A DNA stretch of 14,361 bases, taken from the NCBI GenBank assembly GCA_027698105.1, contig JAQERH010000053.1:1-14361 (forward strand). Direction: 5' to 3'. The notes below the pieces were generated by a model. It searched no databases and was not told the DNA's origin. It worked only from the letters and a program-made list of their open reading frames with translations. This document shows, one piece after another, positions 7,505-14,361 of the stretch; the stretch's first letter is position 1; each line of letters starts with the position of its first letter. This stretch comes from Lachnospiraceae bacterium AM93-12TA (GTDB lineage Bacteria; Bacillota; Clostridia; Lachnospirales; Lachnospiraceae). A program made the position numbers and the translations under genes.

Positions 7505-7521
7505 ATGACAGATTCTGTCAT
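7505..7521. promoter_or_regulatory. 17-bp perfect palindrome, candidate WYL-regulator operator
   Basis: The sequence ATGACAGA-T-TCTGTCAT has 8-bp perfect arms around one central base. It is centred about 22 bp upstream of the -10 box and covers the -35 position of the cassette promoter. Its place suits autoregulation by the WYL protein encoded just downstream. Binding itself is inferred. Confidence 0.6.
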
Positions 7522-7601
7522 CCTGCGCTGATTTTTAATGATAACTTACAAATACAATCAAAAGTTTCCCCTCCCCCCACACTGCTCCCCTTTTATGCGC
7601 C

Positions 7602-7648
7602 AAAAAGACCATAGTTCGTCTGATTCACTGACGTTCCATGGTCTTTTC
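7602..7648 (-). terminator. Intrinsic terminator of the purine operon
   Basis: A 10-bp outer stem (AAAAGACCAT at 7603-7612 with ATGGTCTTTT at 7638-7647) and an inner CGTC/GACG stem form a long hairpin. On the minus strand the 3' arm ends in TCTTTTTG. It lies 38 bp past the purD stop and separates the purine operon from the WYL cassette. Confidence 0.85.
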
Positions 7649-7685
7649 CAAGCTGCTCTTCTATCTATGCAATTTTACTGTCTTC

Positions 7686-8960
7686 CTACGCCTCGTCAAT
7701 GGCCTTTCCAATATCATGGCGCATATATTTGTTGTCAAAATCAATCCACTCCGTTGCCTTGTAGGCATTGGCGCGGGCCTCTTTCAGATCGGTTCCTGTG
7801 GCAGTCACACCCAGCACTCTTCCGCCGTTTGTAACGATTCTGCCGTCCCCGTCGAAGGCTGTTCCTGCATGGAACACATAATAGCCATCCTTGTCCTGGA
7901 AGCTTTCCAGACCGCGGATAGGAAGTCCTTTTTCATACTTGACCGGATATCCGTCGGAAGCCAGCACCACGCAGACAGCGGCATTGTCCTCAAACTCCAG
8001 ATCAATCTGGTCTAAGGTTCCGTCCACGCAGGCCTCAAAGACCTCCACAATATCGTTTTTCATTCTCGGAAGCACAACCTGAGTCTCCGGATCACCGAAT
8101 CTGGCATTGTACTCCAGTACCTTTGGTCCCTTATCTGTCAGCATCAGTCCAAAGAAAATAATTCCCTTAAACTCTCTGCCTTCCTGCTTCATGGCATCCA
8201 CAGTAGCCTGGTAAATGTGCTCTTTACAGAATTTATCTACCTCTTCTGTGTAGAATGGACTTGGTGAGAAGGTTCCCATACCTCCTGTATTCAGTCCCTG
8301 ATCGCCGTCCTGGGCTCTCTTGTGATCCTGGGCAGAAGTCATGATTTTGATGGTATGTCCGTCTACAAAGGACAGAACTGACACCTCACGTCCTGTCATG
8401 AACTCCTCCACCACCATCTGGTTTCCGGCAGAGCCGAACTTCTTATCCATCATGATGCTCTTTACGCCTTCTTCTGCTTCCTCTCGCGTATTGCAGATCA
8501 GAACGCCCTTTCCAAGAGCCAGACCGTCAGCCTTTAACACAATGGGCATGGAAGCTGTCTTTATATACTCCAGCGCTTTCTCTGGATCATCGAAATTTTC
8601 ATAGGCAGCTGTAGGAATGCCGTATTTTTTCATTAAATCCTTGGAAAATGCCTTGGAACCTTCCAGAATGGCCGCATTTTTTCTGGGGCCGAAGATCTTA
8701 AGTCCTCTTTCCTCAAACACGTCCACAATTCCGCCTACCAGGGGATCATCCATACCGGCAACTGTCAGATCGATCTGATTATCCTCGGCAAAGGATGCCA
8801 GCTTGTCAAACTCCATGGCTCCAATGGGAACACATTCTGCGATTCCTGCAATTCCCGCATTTCCTGGAGCGCAGTAAATCTTATCTGCCTTTGGGCTCTG
8901 GGCAATTTTCCACGCAATTGCGTGCTCTCTTCCGCCGCTTCCCACAATTAAAATTTTCAT
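7686..8960 (-). CDS. purD: Phosphoribosylamine-glycine ligase (GAR synthetase)
   Basis: This 424-residue cytosolic ATP-grasp enzyme joins phosphoribosylamine and glycine using ATP, the second step of de novo purine synthesis. Signatures are the opening MKILIVGSGGREHAIAWK, the ATP-binding LKADGLALGKGV at 142-153, NTGGMG at 224-229, and the metal-binding EYNARFGDPETQ. The usual GPE of the N-terminal domain reads GMDDPLVGG, a variant I associate with clostridial PurD. The ATG at 8960 is chosen because it gives the standard N-terminus and has GGAAGGGG upstream. A longer in-frame extension to 9017 would overlap purN and adds non-homologous residues. It is the last gene of the operon, 34 bp after purN, with a terminator downstream. 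Confidence 0.97.
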   Translation of the reverse strand: MKILIVGSGGREHAIAWKIAQSPKADKIYCAPGNAGIAGIAECVPIGAMEFDKLASFAEDNQIDLTVAGMDDPLVGGIVDVFEERGLKIFGPRKNAAILEGSKAFSKDLMKKYGIPTAAYENFDDPEKALEYIKTASMPIVLKADGLALGKGVLICNTREEAEEGVKSIMMDKKFGSAGNQMVVEEFMTGREVSVLSFVDGHTIKIMTSAQDHKRAQDGDQGLNTGGMGTFSPSPFYTEEVDKFCKEHIYQATVDAMKQEGREFKGIIFFGLMLTDKGPKVLEYNARFGDPETQVVLPRMKNDIVEVFEACVDGTLDQIDLEFEDNAAVCVVLASDGYPVKYEKGLPIRGLESFQDKDGYYVFHAGTAFDGDGRIVTNGGRVLGVTATGTDLKEARANAYKATEWIDFDNKYMRHDIGKAIDEA

Positions 8961-8994
8961 ATTTATTCCCCTTCCAGACCTGACGTTCCCTGTC

Positions 8995-9600
8995 TTACTG
9001 TCCTGCCTCAATCTCACCGTTCGCTATCATATCAATGGCTTTCGGCAGCAGAATCCATTCTGCCTCCTCCATTACACGGCGCTGGAGAACCTCCGGCGTA
9101 TCATCCGGCTTTACCTCCACCGGCTTCTGCAGAAGAATAGGTCCTGTATCTGTTCCCTCATCTACGAAGTGAACGGTAGCTCCCGTCACTTTCACGCCCC
9201 GCTTTAAGGCTGCTTCATGAACCTTCAGCCCATAGTAGCCAACTCCACAGAAAGAAGGGATCAGTGACGGATGGATATTGATAATCCTGTTTCTGTATTC
9301 CTGAATCATGGCTGCCGGAATCGCTACCAGAAAACCTGCCAGCACAATAAGATCCAGCTGATATTCATTTACCTTCTCAAGAAAAGCCGCATTAAACTGC
9401 TCTCTGCTTTCGTAGTCCCGCGGAGAAACACAGACTGCCTCGATTCCGTGGTTTCTGGCCCGCTCCAGGGCGTAGGCGTTTCTGTTATTGCTGATAACAA
9501 CCTCCACTCTGGCGTTCCGGATCGTCCCGTTGTCAATGGAATCGAGAATGGCCTGCAGATTCGTGCCTCCGCCGGAAACCATGACTCCGACTCTTAGCAT
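8995..9600 (-). CDS. purN: Phosphoribosylglycinamide formyltransferase (10-formyl-THF dependent)
   Basis: This 201-residue cytosolic enzyme transfers a formyl group from 10-formyltetrahydrofolate to GAR. The N-terminal MVSGGGTNLQAI is the phosphate-binding loop. N108 and H110 in INIHPSLIPSF, and D151 in DEGTDTGPI, match the catalytic Asn, His and Asp of the Escherichia coli enzyme (N106, H108, D144). Length is typical. The start codon overlaps the end of purM by 7 bp, with AAGGAG 8 nt upstream inside purM, so translation is probably coupled. Confidence 0.97.
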   Translation of the reverse strand: MLRVGVMVSGGGTNLQAILDSIDNGTIRNARVEVVISNNRNAYALERARNHGIEAVCVSPRDYESREQFNAAFLEKVNEYQLDLIVLAGFLVAIPAAMIQEYRNRIINIHPSLIPSFCGVGYYGLKVHEAALKRGVKVTGATVHFVDEGTDTGPILLQKPVEVKPDDTPEVLQRRVMEEAEWILLPKAIDMIANGEIEAGQ

Positions 9601-10625
9601 AAGGTTACTCCTTTTTCTCCATCCTCAATAGATCCAATCACATAAGGTGTATCTCCTGCTGCCCTGATTGCCTCCATGGCTTTCTCTGCGTCTGCCGGAT
9701 CCACCGCCACGATCATTCCGATTCCCATGTTATAAGTATTGTACATCATGTCCTCGGCAATATCGCCCTTCTTAGCTAACATCTTAAAGATAGCCGGAAC
9801 CTCATAGCTGTCCTTTTTAATCACTGCATGAGTCCCCTCTTTTAACATACGCGGTACGTTTTCCTGGAAGCCGCCTCCTGTAATATGGCTGCAGGCTTTT
9901 ACAGTCACTCCTGCCTTCTTCAGGCTCTTTAATGCCTTTACATAGATTCTGGTAGGCATTAAAAGTGCCTCGCCCAGAGTCTTTCCAAGCTCATCGTAAT
10001 ATGTATTTAAGCCCTCACGGGTCAGCTCCTTCTCAAATACCTTTCTGACTAAAGAGAATCCATTGCTGTGAACACCTGTGGAAGCCATGCCAATCAGCAC
10101 ATCTCCAGCCTTTAAGTGTTCTCCTGTGATCATATCTTTTCTGTCGCAGACACCTACTGCAAAGCCTGCCAGATCGTAATCTTCCTCCGGCATCAGTCCT
10201 GGGTGCTCTGCTGTCTCGCCGCCAATTAAGGCAGCCTCAGACTGTAAGCAGCCCTCTGCCACGCCCTTTACAATCTCTGCAATCTTCTCCGGATAATTCT
10301 TGCCGCAGGCAATGTAATCCAGGAAGAATAACGGCTCGCCTCCTGCACAGGCAATATCATTGACACACATAGCTACTGCATCGATTCCAATGGTATCATG
10401 CTTGTCCATAATAATAGCCAGCTTCACCTTGGTTCCGCAGCCGTCTGTACCGGAAAGAAGTACAGGATCCTCCATATCCTTGAAAGCTGCTGCTGAAAAG
10501 GCTCCGGAAAAGCCTCCAAGGCCTCCCATTACCTCTGGCCGCATGGTTCCCTGAACATATTTTTTCATCAGTTCTACAGACTTGTATCCAGCTTCAATAT
10601 CAACTCCGGCGTTCTTATAATCCAT
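9594..10625 (-). CDS. purM: Phosphoribosylformylglycinamidine cyclo-ligase (AIR synthetase)
   Basis: This 343-residue enzyme uses ATP to close FGAM into aminoimidazole ribonucleotide. Family signatures are YKNAGVDIEAGY at the start, GGFSGAF, LSGTDGCGTKVKLA, ACAGGEPLFFLDYIACGK, GGETAEHPGLMPE and HITGGGFQENVPRML. It is full length for the family. The ATG has GAGGAG upstream. It follows purE by 57 bp and overlaps purN by 7 bp, which makes one transcription unit. Confidence 0.97.
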   Translation of the reverse strand: MDYKNAGVDIEAGYKSVELMKKYVQGTMRPEVMGGLGGFSGAFSAAAFKDMEDPVLLSGTDGCGTKVKLAIIMDKHDTIGIDAVAMCVNDIACAGGEPLFFLDYIACGKNYPEKIAEIVKGVAEGCLQSEAALIGGETAEHPGLMPEEDYDLAGFAVGVCDRKDMITGEHLKAGDVLIGMASTGVHSNGFSLVRKVFEKELTREGLNTYYDELGKTLGEALLMPTRIYVKALKSLKKAGVTVKACSHITGGGFQENVPRMLKEGTHAVIKKDSYEVPAIFKMLAKKGDIAEDMMYNTYNMGIGMIVAVDPADAEKAMEAIRAAGDTPYVIGSIEDGEKGVTLC

Positions 10626-10682
10626 TACGATTCTCCTCTTTTTTGCTTTTTGTATCTTTTCAGTTACACTGCCCCTGGCTTT

Positions 10683-11198
10683 TTATTTCATCTGAGCTAC
10701 ATATTCTTTGTAGCCGATTTTGTCTAACTTCTCAGCCTTCTCCACTACCTCGTTTTTCATTTCCTCAGAGTATTTCTTTAATTTCTCAAGAAGTTCTGAA
10801 TCGGAGGCTGCCAGAATTTTAGCTGCCAGAATGCCGGCATTCTTTCCTCCGTTAATTGCTACGGTAGCAACCGGGATTCCGGACGGCATCTGAACAATGG
10901 AGTACAGGGAATCTACTCCGCCAAGATCAGAGGTCTTCATGGGAACTCCAATAACAGGCATTGGGAACAGAGCCGCACACATGCCTGGCAGATGAGCTGC
11001 CTTTCCGGCTCCTGCAATAATTACCTTATATCCTCTGGCCTCTGCGGACTTTGCGTATTCGAAGAATACATCAGGCTCTCTGTGGGCGGAAATCACTGTC
11101 ATCTCAAACTCAATGCCCATTTTCTCCAGAAAATCTGCCGCCTGTGCCATAACCGGCATATCTGAGTCGCTTCCCATTACAATTCCTACTTTTGCCAT
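10683..11198 (-). CDS. purE: N5-carboxyaminoimidazole ribonucleotide mutase (class I PurE)
   Basis: This 171-residue protein, the first gene of the operon, moves the carboxyl group of N5-CAIR to give CAIR. Signatures are GIVMGSDSDMPVM near the N-terminus, VISAHREP, AGAGKAAHLPGM and PMPVIGVPM, all in their usual order. Class I enzymes work with PurK, which is not in this window. The ATG at 11198 is chosen because AAGGAG lies just upstream and it yields the standard start; the in-frame extension to 11252 has no support. A good promoter lies about 80 bp upstream. Confidence 0.96.
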   Translation of the reverse strand: MAKVGIVMGSDSDMPVMAQAADFLEKMGIEFEMTVISAHREPDVFFEYAKSAEARGYKVIIAGAGKAAHLPGMCAALFPMPVIGVPMKTSDLGGVDSLYSIVQMPSGIPVATVAINGGKNAGILAAKILAASDSELLEKLKKYSEEMKNEVVEKAEKLDKIGYKEYVAQMK

Positions 11199-11228
11199 AG
11201 TGAATTCTCCTTTTCCTTGTATTTTAAC

Positions 11229-11274
11229 ATTAGTAATTCTAATATTTATCAAGTTTTATCTTAGTTTTACTAAT
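11229..11274 (-). promoter_or_regulatory. AT-rich dyad in the purE leader
   Basis: ATTAGTAA (11229-11236) and its complement TTACTAAT (11267-11274) lie in the transcribed leader, about 30 bp apart. They could form a weak leader stem or be a regulator site. The rest of the leader is A/T-rich, and I see no guanine-riboswitch core and no PurBox-like site. Confidence 0.25.
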
Positions 11275-11276
11275 TA

Positions 11277-11305
11277 ATAATACCTGTTTTATTTTCCCCC
11301 GTCAA
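11277..11305 (-). promoter_or_regulatory. Sigma-A-type promoter of the purine operon
   Basis: On the minus strand, TTGACG (11300-11305) and TATTAT (11277-11282) are separated by exactly 17 bp. Transcription should begin near 11270, giving a leader of about 70 nt before purE. The promoter lies between the stop of the M29 peptidase gene and purE, so the purine genes form their own unit. Confidence 0.8.
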
Positions 11306-11353
11306 GACAGACGTTTATGAAATATACTTATAAGCAGATATGACCTCAGCTGT

Positions 11354-13456
11354 TTAACAGCCTTTCACCATTTCCAGAGGCGCATTCAGCTCCTCTGTTC
11401 CAGGCAGCACAAATGTTCCGTCCTTTATAATGTAAACAACGCTGCCATCTGCCTTTACTGCCTCCACAGTGTCCAGTTCCGAGTAAGGGATAGTAATATC
11501 CGTATGGCATCCAAAGTAAGCCCTGGAAGGATCTTCCTTCCTTAAAAGAGAAATTTCATTATCTCTGGCTGCCACCTCTTTTCCATCCGGATTGTAGACT
11601 GGCGCGTCCTCAGACCAGCTGTAGCAGGTATCTCCTACTGCAAAGTGGGGGCCTGTTTTTTCTGCTATGAGAATCGGGAACCGGTCGGAAATTCCGTACT
11701 TGACGCCCACCGCGTATGCCGTGGTATTAGTTCCCACTGCAAACTCTCCCATAGGAAGGCTGTCGTGATTCTTTAAAATCACCTGCTTTACCAGCTTTCT
11801 GCACTCCTCTTCATCTGCAAAGTTTTCACAGGTATAATCTGCTGTCCTGCCGTTTTCAAAGCGGATACACAGATTTTTAAACTGGAAATCACCGATATAA
11901 ACATTCCCTACAAACAGTGTGCCCTCTGTTCCCTGAAGCACCGGAGAGGTAAAGACCTCGCCAACCGGGATGTTTACATCTGCCACACAGTTTTCAAACC
12001 TTGTCTCCTTCTTTGGATCCTTCAGCTCCAGCAGATTGATTTTCAGATCTGTCTTATTTTCTCCCTTACCTGTCACTCTGGCATACTCTGCCTGATCCAA
12101 AGTGTCGATTATCGTCTGCTGCACCCGTTTGTACAGCTCGTAGTCCAGGGTATTAATCCGGATGGTCTCCTCAAAAATCTCCTGGAATCTTTCTCCAATT
12201 TCTGGAATCGGAAACGAAATAATCGTAAAGCTTGTCTCATCTCCTGGAATATAGCTGTCTGCAATCTGCATGGACTCATTTGCATAGGCGTGAACCAGCT
12301 TTTCCTGCTTTTCGCTGAGGGCAAATGCTTCCTTTTTGTTCTCCGGATGGAAGCCTTCCTCTCCAAATGTTTCCAACACTGCCGGACCGCCGTAGGCTGC
12401 TGCCAGCTCCTTCTGTTCCTCATAGGCCACCCGGAGTACAGAGAGCTTTCTCTCTTTGAAAGCTTTATCCATATAAAGGGCATTATCATACCGGTGGTCA
12501 TACTCATACTGGCGGTTTGGAGAAAATCCGAAATAGCCGTTAGTGCGGGACACTGTCCTGTTCATGGTTCCCACTGCCGCCCGCAGAAAGATGGGAGACA
12601 GACCCATGGCTTCAAAATTTTCTGCTGCATACCGCATCATTCTCTCAAACCCCAGAGGGAAGCGCAGCTGTACCGTCTGCTTTTTAGAAAGGTCTCTTCC
12701 CATGACCTCAAATCCCTTTTTGTAACCTTCTGTAAAGGTGTCAGCCATTTTTCTTACTGTTGCCTCAGGAAGCTGATTTAAGAAGGCAGAAATGGATCTC
12801 TCTGTATCGGAAATATACTCGCCGAACTGGTAGAGATACCTCTCGTCTCCCAGATCGCTGTTCTTTATAATACTTCCCGCAAAATCCAGGGATGGGTCAA
12901 GGGATTCCCGGATCCGGTAGCTTAAAGTCACATCACAGTAATCGCTGACAAACCAGTAGAGCACCGATTTTAACTCCTTCTCCTCCGGCTCCTCCCCCTC
13001 AAACAGGTTGTAGACCTCAATAAATACCTCCTCCAGAATCGTCATGTCCGTCAGCCTACTCTCATAGGCGTAGACAATCATCCCGCGGATTTCTGTATAG
13101 AGAAAGGACAGATAGGTTCCGTACTCCTCTGTCAGTTCCTGACAGGCATAAGCAGGATTTGCAAAGCTCTCTTTGTAATTCTCCGGTAAAATGTCTTCAT
13201 ACAGCCTTCTGTTTAAACTGCGAAGTTCAGAAAGCTCTGCCTTTAACAGCTCCCCCGACGCCTGCCGCTCAAAAACCTCCTCACACAGCAGAATAAATTC
13301 TGCTGTCTTCTTAAAATATCTGCCAAATCTTTCTCCGGTAGTGTGTTCCATAGGAATTTCCCGGATTCTGGCTGCTGCCAGCTCATGACGTTCTCTCACA
13401 GCCTCATTTTCTTCCCTGAATTTTTCTGCGTAGCAGACTCCCTTTTCGTAATTCAT
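11354..13456 (-). CDS. M29-family metallo-aminopeptidase with long N-terminal extension
   Basis: This 700-residue protein has a C-terminal half that matches thermophilic-type M29 aminopeptidases (AmpS/PepS), which remove N-terminal residues from peptides in the cytosol using two metal ions. Likely metal ligands and catalytic residues are E500 (NIPVGEVFTSP), E571 (MGEFAVGTN), H604 (EKTGPHFAVG), and H651 and D653 (GCHTDITI). The substrate-barrel GKGENKTDLKI motif is at 463-473. Typical members are about 410 residues; here about 300 charged, helical N-terminal residues are added and show no signal peptide or known motif. The gene starts only 4 bp after the DUF6142-like gene, with AAGGATGACAGG upstream, so it is probably co-transcribed with the two membrane-protein genes. 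Confidence 0.88.
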   Translation of the reverse strand: MNYEKGVCYAEKFREENEAVRERHELAAARIREIPMEHTTGERFGRYFKKTAEFILLCEEVFERQASGELLKAELSELRSLNRRLYEDILPENYKESFANPAYACQELTEEYGTYLSFLYTEIRGMIVYAYESRLTDMTILEEVFIEVYNLFEGEEPEEKELKSVLYWFVSDYCDVTLSYRIRESLDPSLDFAGSIIKNSDLGDERYLYQFGEYISDTERSISAFLNQLPEATVRKMADTFTEGYKKGFEVMGRDLSKKQTVQLRFPLGFERMMRYAAENFEAMGLSPIFLRAAVGTMNRTVSRTNGYFGFSPNRQYEYDHRYDNALYMDKAFKERKLSVLRVAYEEQKELAAAYGGPAVLETFGEEGFHPENKKEAFALSEKQEKLVHAYANESMQIADSYIPGDETSFTIISFPIPEIGERFQEIFEETIRINTLDYELYKRVQQTIIDTLDQAEYARVTGKGENKTDLKINLLELKDPKKETRFENCVADVNIPVGEVFTSPVLQGTEGTLFVGNVYIGDFQFKNLCIRFENGRTADYTCENFADEEECRKLVKQVILKNHDSLPMGEFAVGTNTTAYAVGVKYGISDRFPILIAEKTGPHFAVGDTCYSWSEDAPVYNPDGKEVAARDNEISLLRKEDPSRAYFGCHTDITIPYSELDTVEAVKADGSVVYIIKDGTFVLPGTEELNAPLEMVKGC

Positions 13457-13460
13457 CCTG

Positions 13461-13784
13461 TCATCCTTTCAATCCGATTAATATAAGCACAATCCAAAAA
13501 ATTACAATCATTCCGCTGATAGGCGTCCCTATTTTCGCCAGTATGTAGTTTTTTTCCTCCTCCTGAAACGAAGCCCAGCCATAAACAACGCCGAACACAG
13601 CAAATAAAAAGCTGGAAAAGCAGACAGCTGTTCCTCCTACCGGGGTGTTTCCCTGGTTTCTGATACTGATTCCAAGGCCAATCAGACACAGAAACAGAGC
13701 CACTGCCGCCAGGCCCAGGCAGATAAAACCGTTCTGAGCCATTGGTTTTTTAATATAGGAAATTTTCTTAGTTTTCTGAGCCAT
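13461..13784 (-). CDS. Small three-helix membrane protein, DUF6142-like
   Basis: This 107-residue protein has a positively charged N-terminus (KTKKISYIKK) and three hydrophobic segments, at about 18-40, 48-72 and 88-106. Its length, basic head and segment spacing resemble DUF6142 proteins of Lachnospiraceae, whose function is unknown. The ATG has AAGGAGGG 8 nt upstream and overlaps the end of the VanZ-like gene by 17 bp. The short loop WASFQEEEKNYI between segments 2 and 3 is the only clearly polar region. The family name rests on recollection of the pattern. Confidence 0.75.
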   Translation of the reverse strand: MAQKTKKISYIKKPMAQNGFICLGLAAVALFLCLIGLGISIRNQGNTPVGGTAVCFSSFLFAVFGVVYGWASFQEEEKNYILAKIGTPISGMIVIFWIVLILIGLKG

Positions 13785-14232
13785 GAAAAGCCCTCCTTAT
13801 CCACTTGAGCGCCGTCACAGAGATGTATCCGGCTGCCCCTCCCACAGTATTGAGAAACATGTCGTCCACATCAAAGCTTCCCACCCGGAACACCAGCTGA
13901 ATCGTTTCGATGGAAAGTGTCAGAAGGAAGCTTAAAAGCAGCGTATTAAACCATTTTTCTCCCAGTCTTGAAATGATCGGAAGAATAAAACCAAAGGGCA
14001 TAAAGCACACAACATTTCCCACAATGTTGATGAGAAAAGCCTTCGTCCCCAAAAGCTCTCTGTAGGTATAAAACCGCCTTATTTCTTTAAACAGCGTCAG
14101 GTTATAATGATACTCTGTATACTCTGACCGCCCGAAGCCGTCAGAAAAAAACATAAAATATGTCAGCATCAGCAGATAGCTGAAAAACAAAATCCAGCAT
14201 ATTTTCTGATGCGTTTTTTCTCTCTTCCACAT
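13768..14232 (-). CDS. VanZ-family membrane protein
   Basis: This is a protein of about 154 residues with four hydrophobic segments (about 10-29, 66-87, 94-115 and 120-144). The VanZ signatures are present in order: NIVGNVVCFMPFGFILP, then SIETIQLVFRVGSFDVDDMFLNTVGG. VanZ itself gives low-level teicoplanin resistance in enterococci, but most chromosomal homologues have no known role, so resistance should not be assumed. The ATG at 14232 has GGAG 5 nt upstream. An in-frame TTG at 14250 lacks a site, so I used the shorter form. It heads a compact cluster with the small membrane protein and the peptidase. Confidence 0.88.
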   Translation of the reverse strand: MWKREKTHQKICWILFFSYLLMLTYFMFFSDGFGRSEYTEYHYNLTLFKEIRRFYTYRELLGTKAFLINIVGNVVCFMPFGFILPIISRLGEKWFNTLLLSFLLTLSIETIQLVFRVGSFDVDDMFLNTVGGAAGYISVTALKWIRRAFHGSEN

Positions 14233-14318
14233 AGATTCTCCAACCCGCAACTTCTATTATTTCCAGAAAGAATCCTTCCCCATGGATTCTGAATTTTCTT
14301 TTTCATGGTAATAATCAT

Positions 14319-14342
14319 CCACCCGCATAGCGGGTGGTTTTT
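14319..14342 (+). terminator. Terminator-like hairpin, plus orientation, upstream of the VanZ gene
   Basis: A perfect 8-bp stem (CCACCCGC with GCGGGTGG) around an ATA loop is followed by TTTTT on the plus strand. No plus-strand gene precedes it within the window, so its use as a terminator is uncertain. It may be one unit of a dispersed hairpin family that shares GCATAGC. Confidence 0.5.
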
Positions 14343-14348
14343 CCTTTT

Positions 14349-14361
14349 CGGGCATAGCCCT
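14349..14361. repeat. Second small GCATAGC hairpin at the right edge
   Basis: GGGC-ATA-GCCC directly follows the T-tract of the preceding hairpin and is cut by the window end. It has the same ATA loop and GCATAGC core as the hairpins at 11-29 and 14319-14337. Confidence 0.5.

Noticed and set aside
8961..9017. N-terminal extension of PurD
   Set aside because: It would precede the universal MKILIVGSGGREH start and overlap purN, whereas the ATG at 8960 has its own site.
11199..11353. A purine riboswitch or PurR-type site before purE
   Set aside because: The roughly 70-nt A/T-rich leader shows no conserved guanine-riboswitch core loops and no PurBox-like sequence; only a weak dyad is present.
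13456..13472. CTGTCATCC before the M29 gene, resembling half of the palindrome at 7505-7521
   Set aside because: Only one half-site is present and it coincides with the ribosome binding region, so it is most likely chance.
13453..13689. A 78-codon minus-strand frame overlapping the DUF6142-like gene
   Set aside because: It is an alternative frame of that gene. The other frame has a good ribosome binding site and a typical three-helix membrane pattern.
14269..14290. 7-bp inverted repeat AGAATCC/GGATTCT before the VanZ gene
   Set aside because: The stem is short, has no U-tract of note, and no promoter elements could be aligned with it, so I do not call it an operator or terminator.

Overview
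The window looks like chromosome of a Gram-positive clostridium, most likely a Lachnospiraceae-type gut bacterium. This rests on protein style (a DUF6142-like membrane protein, a long M29 aminopeptidase, the 'GMDDPLVGG' variant of PurD), GGAGG-type ribosome binding sites, and U-tailed hairpin terminators. It is an inference from family resemblance, not a database result. All ten recognised genes lie on the minus strand, so transcription runs from right to left. No rRNA, tRNA, transposase, integrase or CRISPR array was seen.

Right part (14232 to 11354): three tightly packed genes, a VanZ-family membrane protein, a small three-helix membrane protein (DUF6142-like), and a 700-residue M29-type metallo-aminopeptidase with a long N-terminal extension. 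Middle part (11305 to 7602): a de novo purine synthesis operon, purE-purM-purN-purD, with a good sigma-A-type promoter before purE and an intrinsic terminator after purD. These are ordinary housekeeping genes.

Left part (7521 to 49): a self-contained accessory cassette with its own -10 box, a perfect 17-bp palindrome that looks like an operator, and a strong terminator with a 16-bp stem. Its five genes, in order of transcription, are a WYL-domain regulator, a Sel1-repeat protein, a 1119-residue HerA/FtsK-superfamily ATPase with an unusual N-terminal half and a Ser/Thr/Gly-rich insert containing hydrophobic segments, a 207-residue colicin-DNase/WHH-type HNH nuclease, and a small DUF6985-like protein in the position of an immunity protein. 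The stop codon of the ATPase gene overlaps the start codon of the nuclease gene. The nuclease and its presumed antidote are also adjacent and probably coupled.

The cassette is the candidate for an undescribed system. A pumping ATPase, a nuclease with no visible trafficking domain, an immunity-like protein, a repeat scaffold and a WYL sensor-regulator form one unit. This suggests either a dedicated toxin-export machine or an anti-phage system that keeps its nuclease in check. The Sel1 gene carries near-identical 108-bp tandem repeats and a larger internal duplication, signs of rapid recent evolution. Small hairpins sharing the core GCATAGC lie at both ends of the window.
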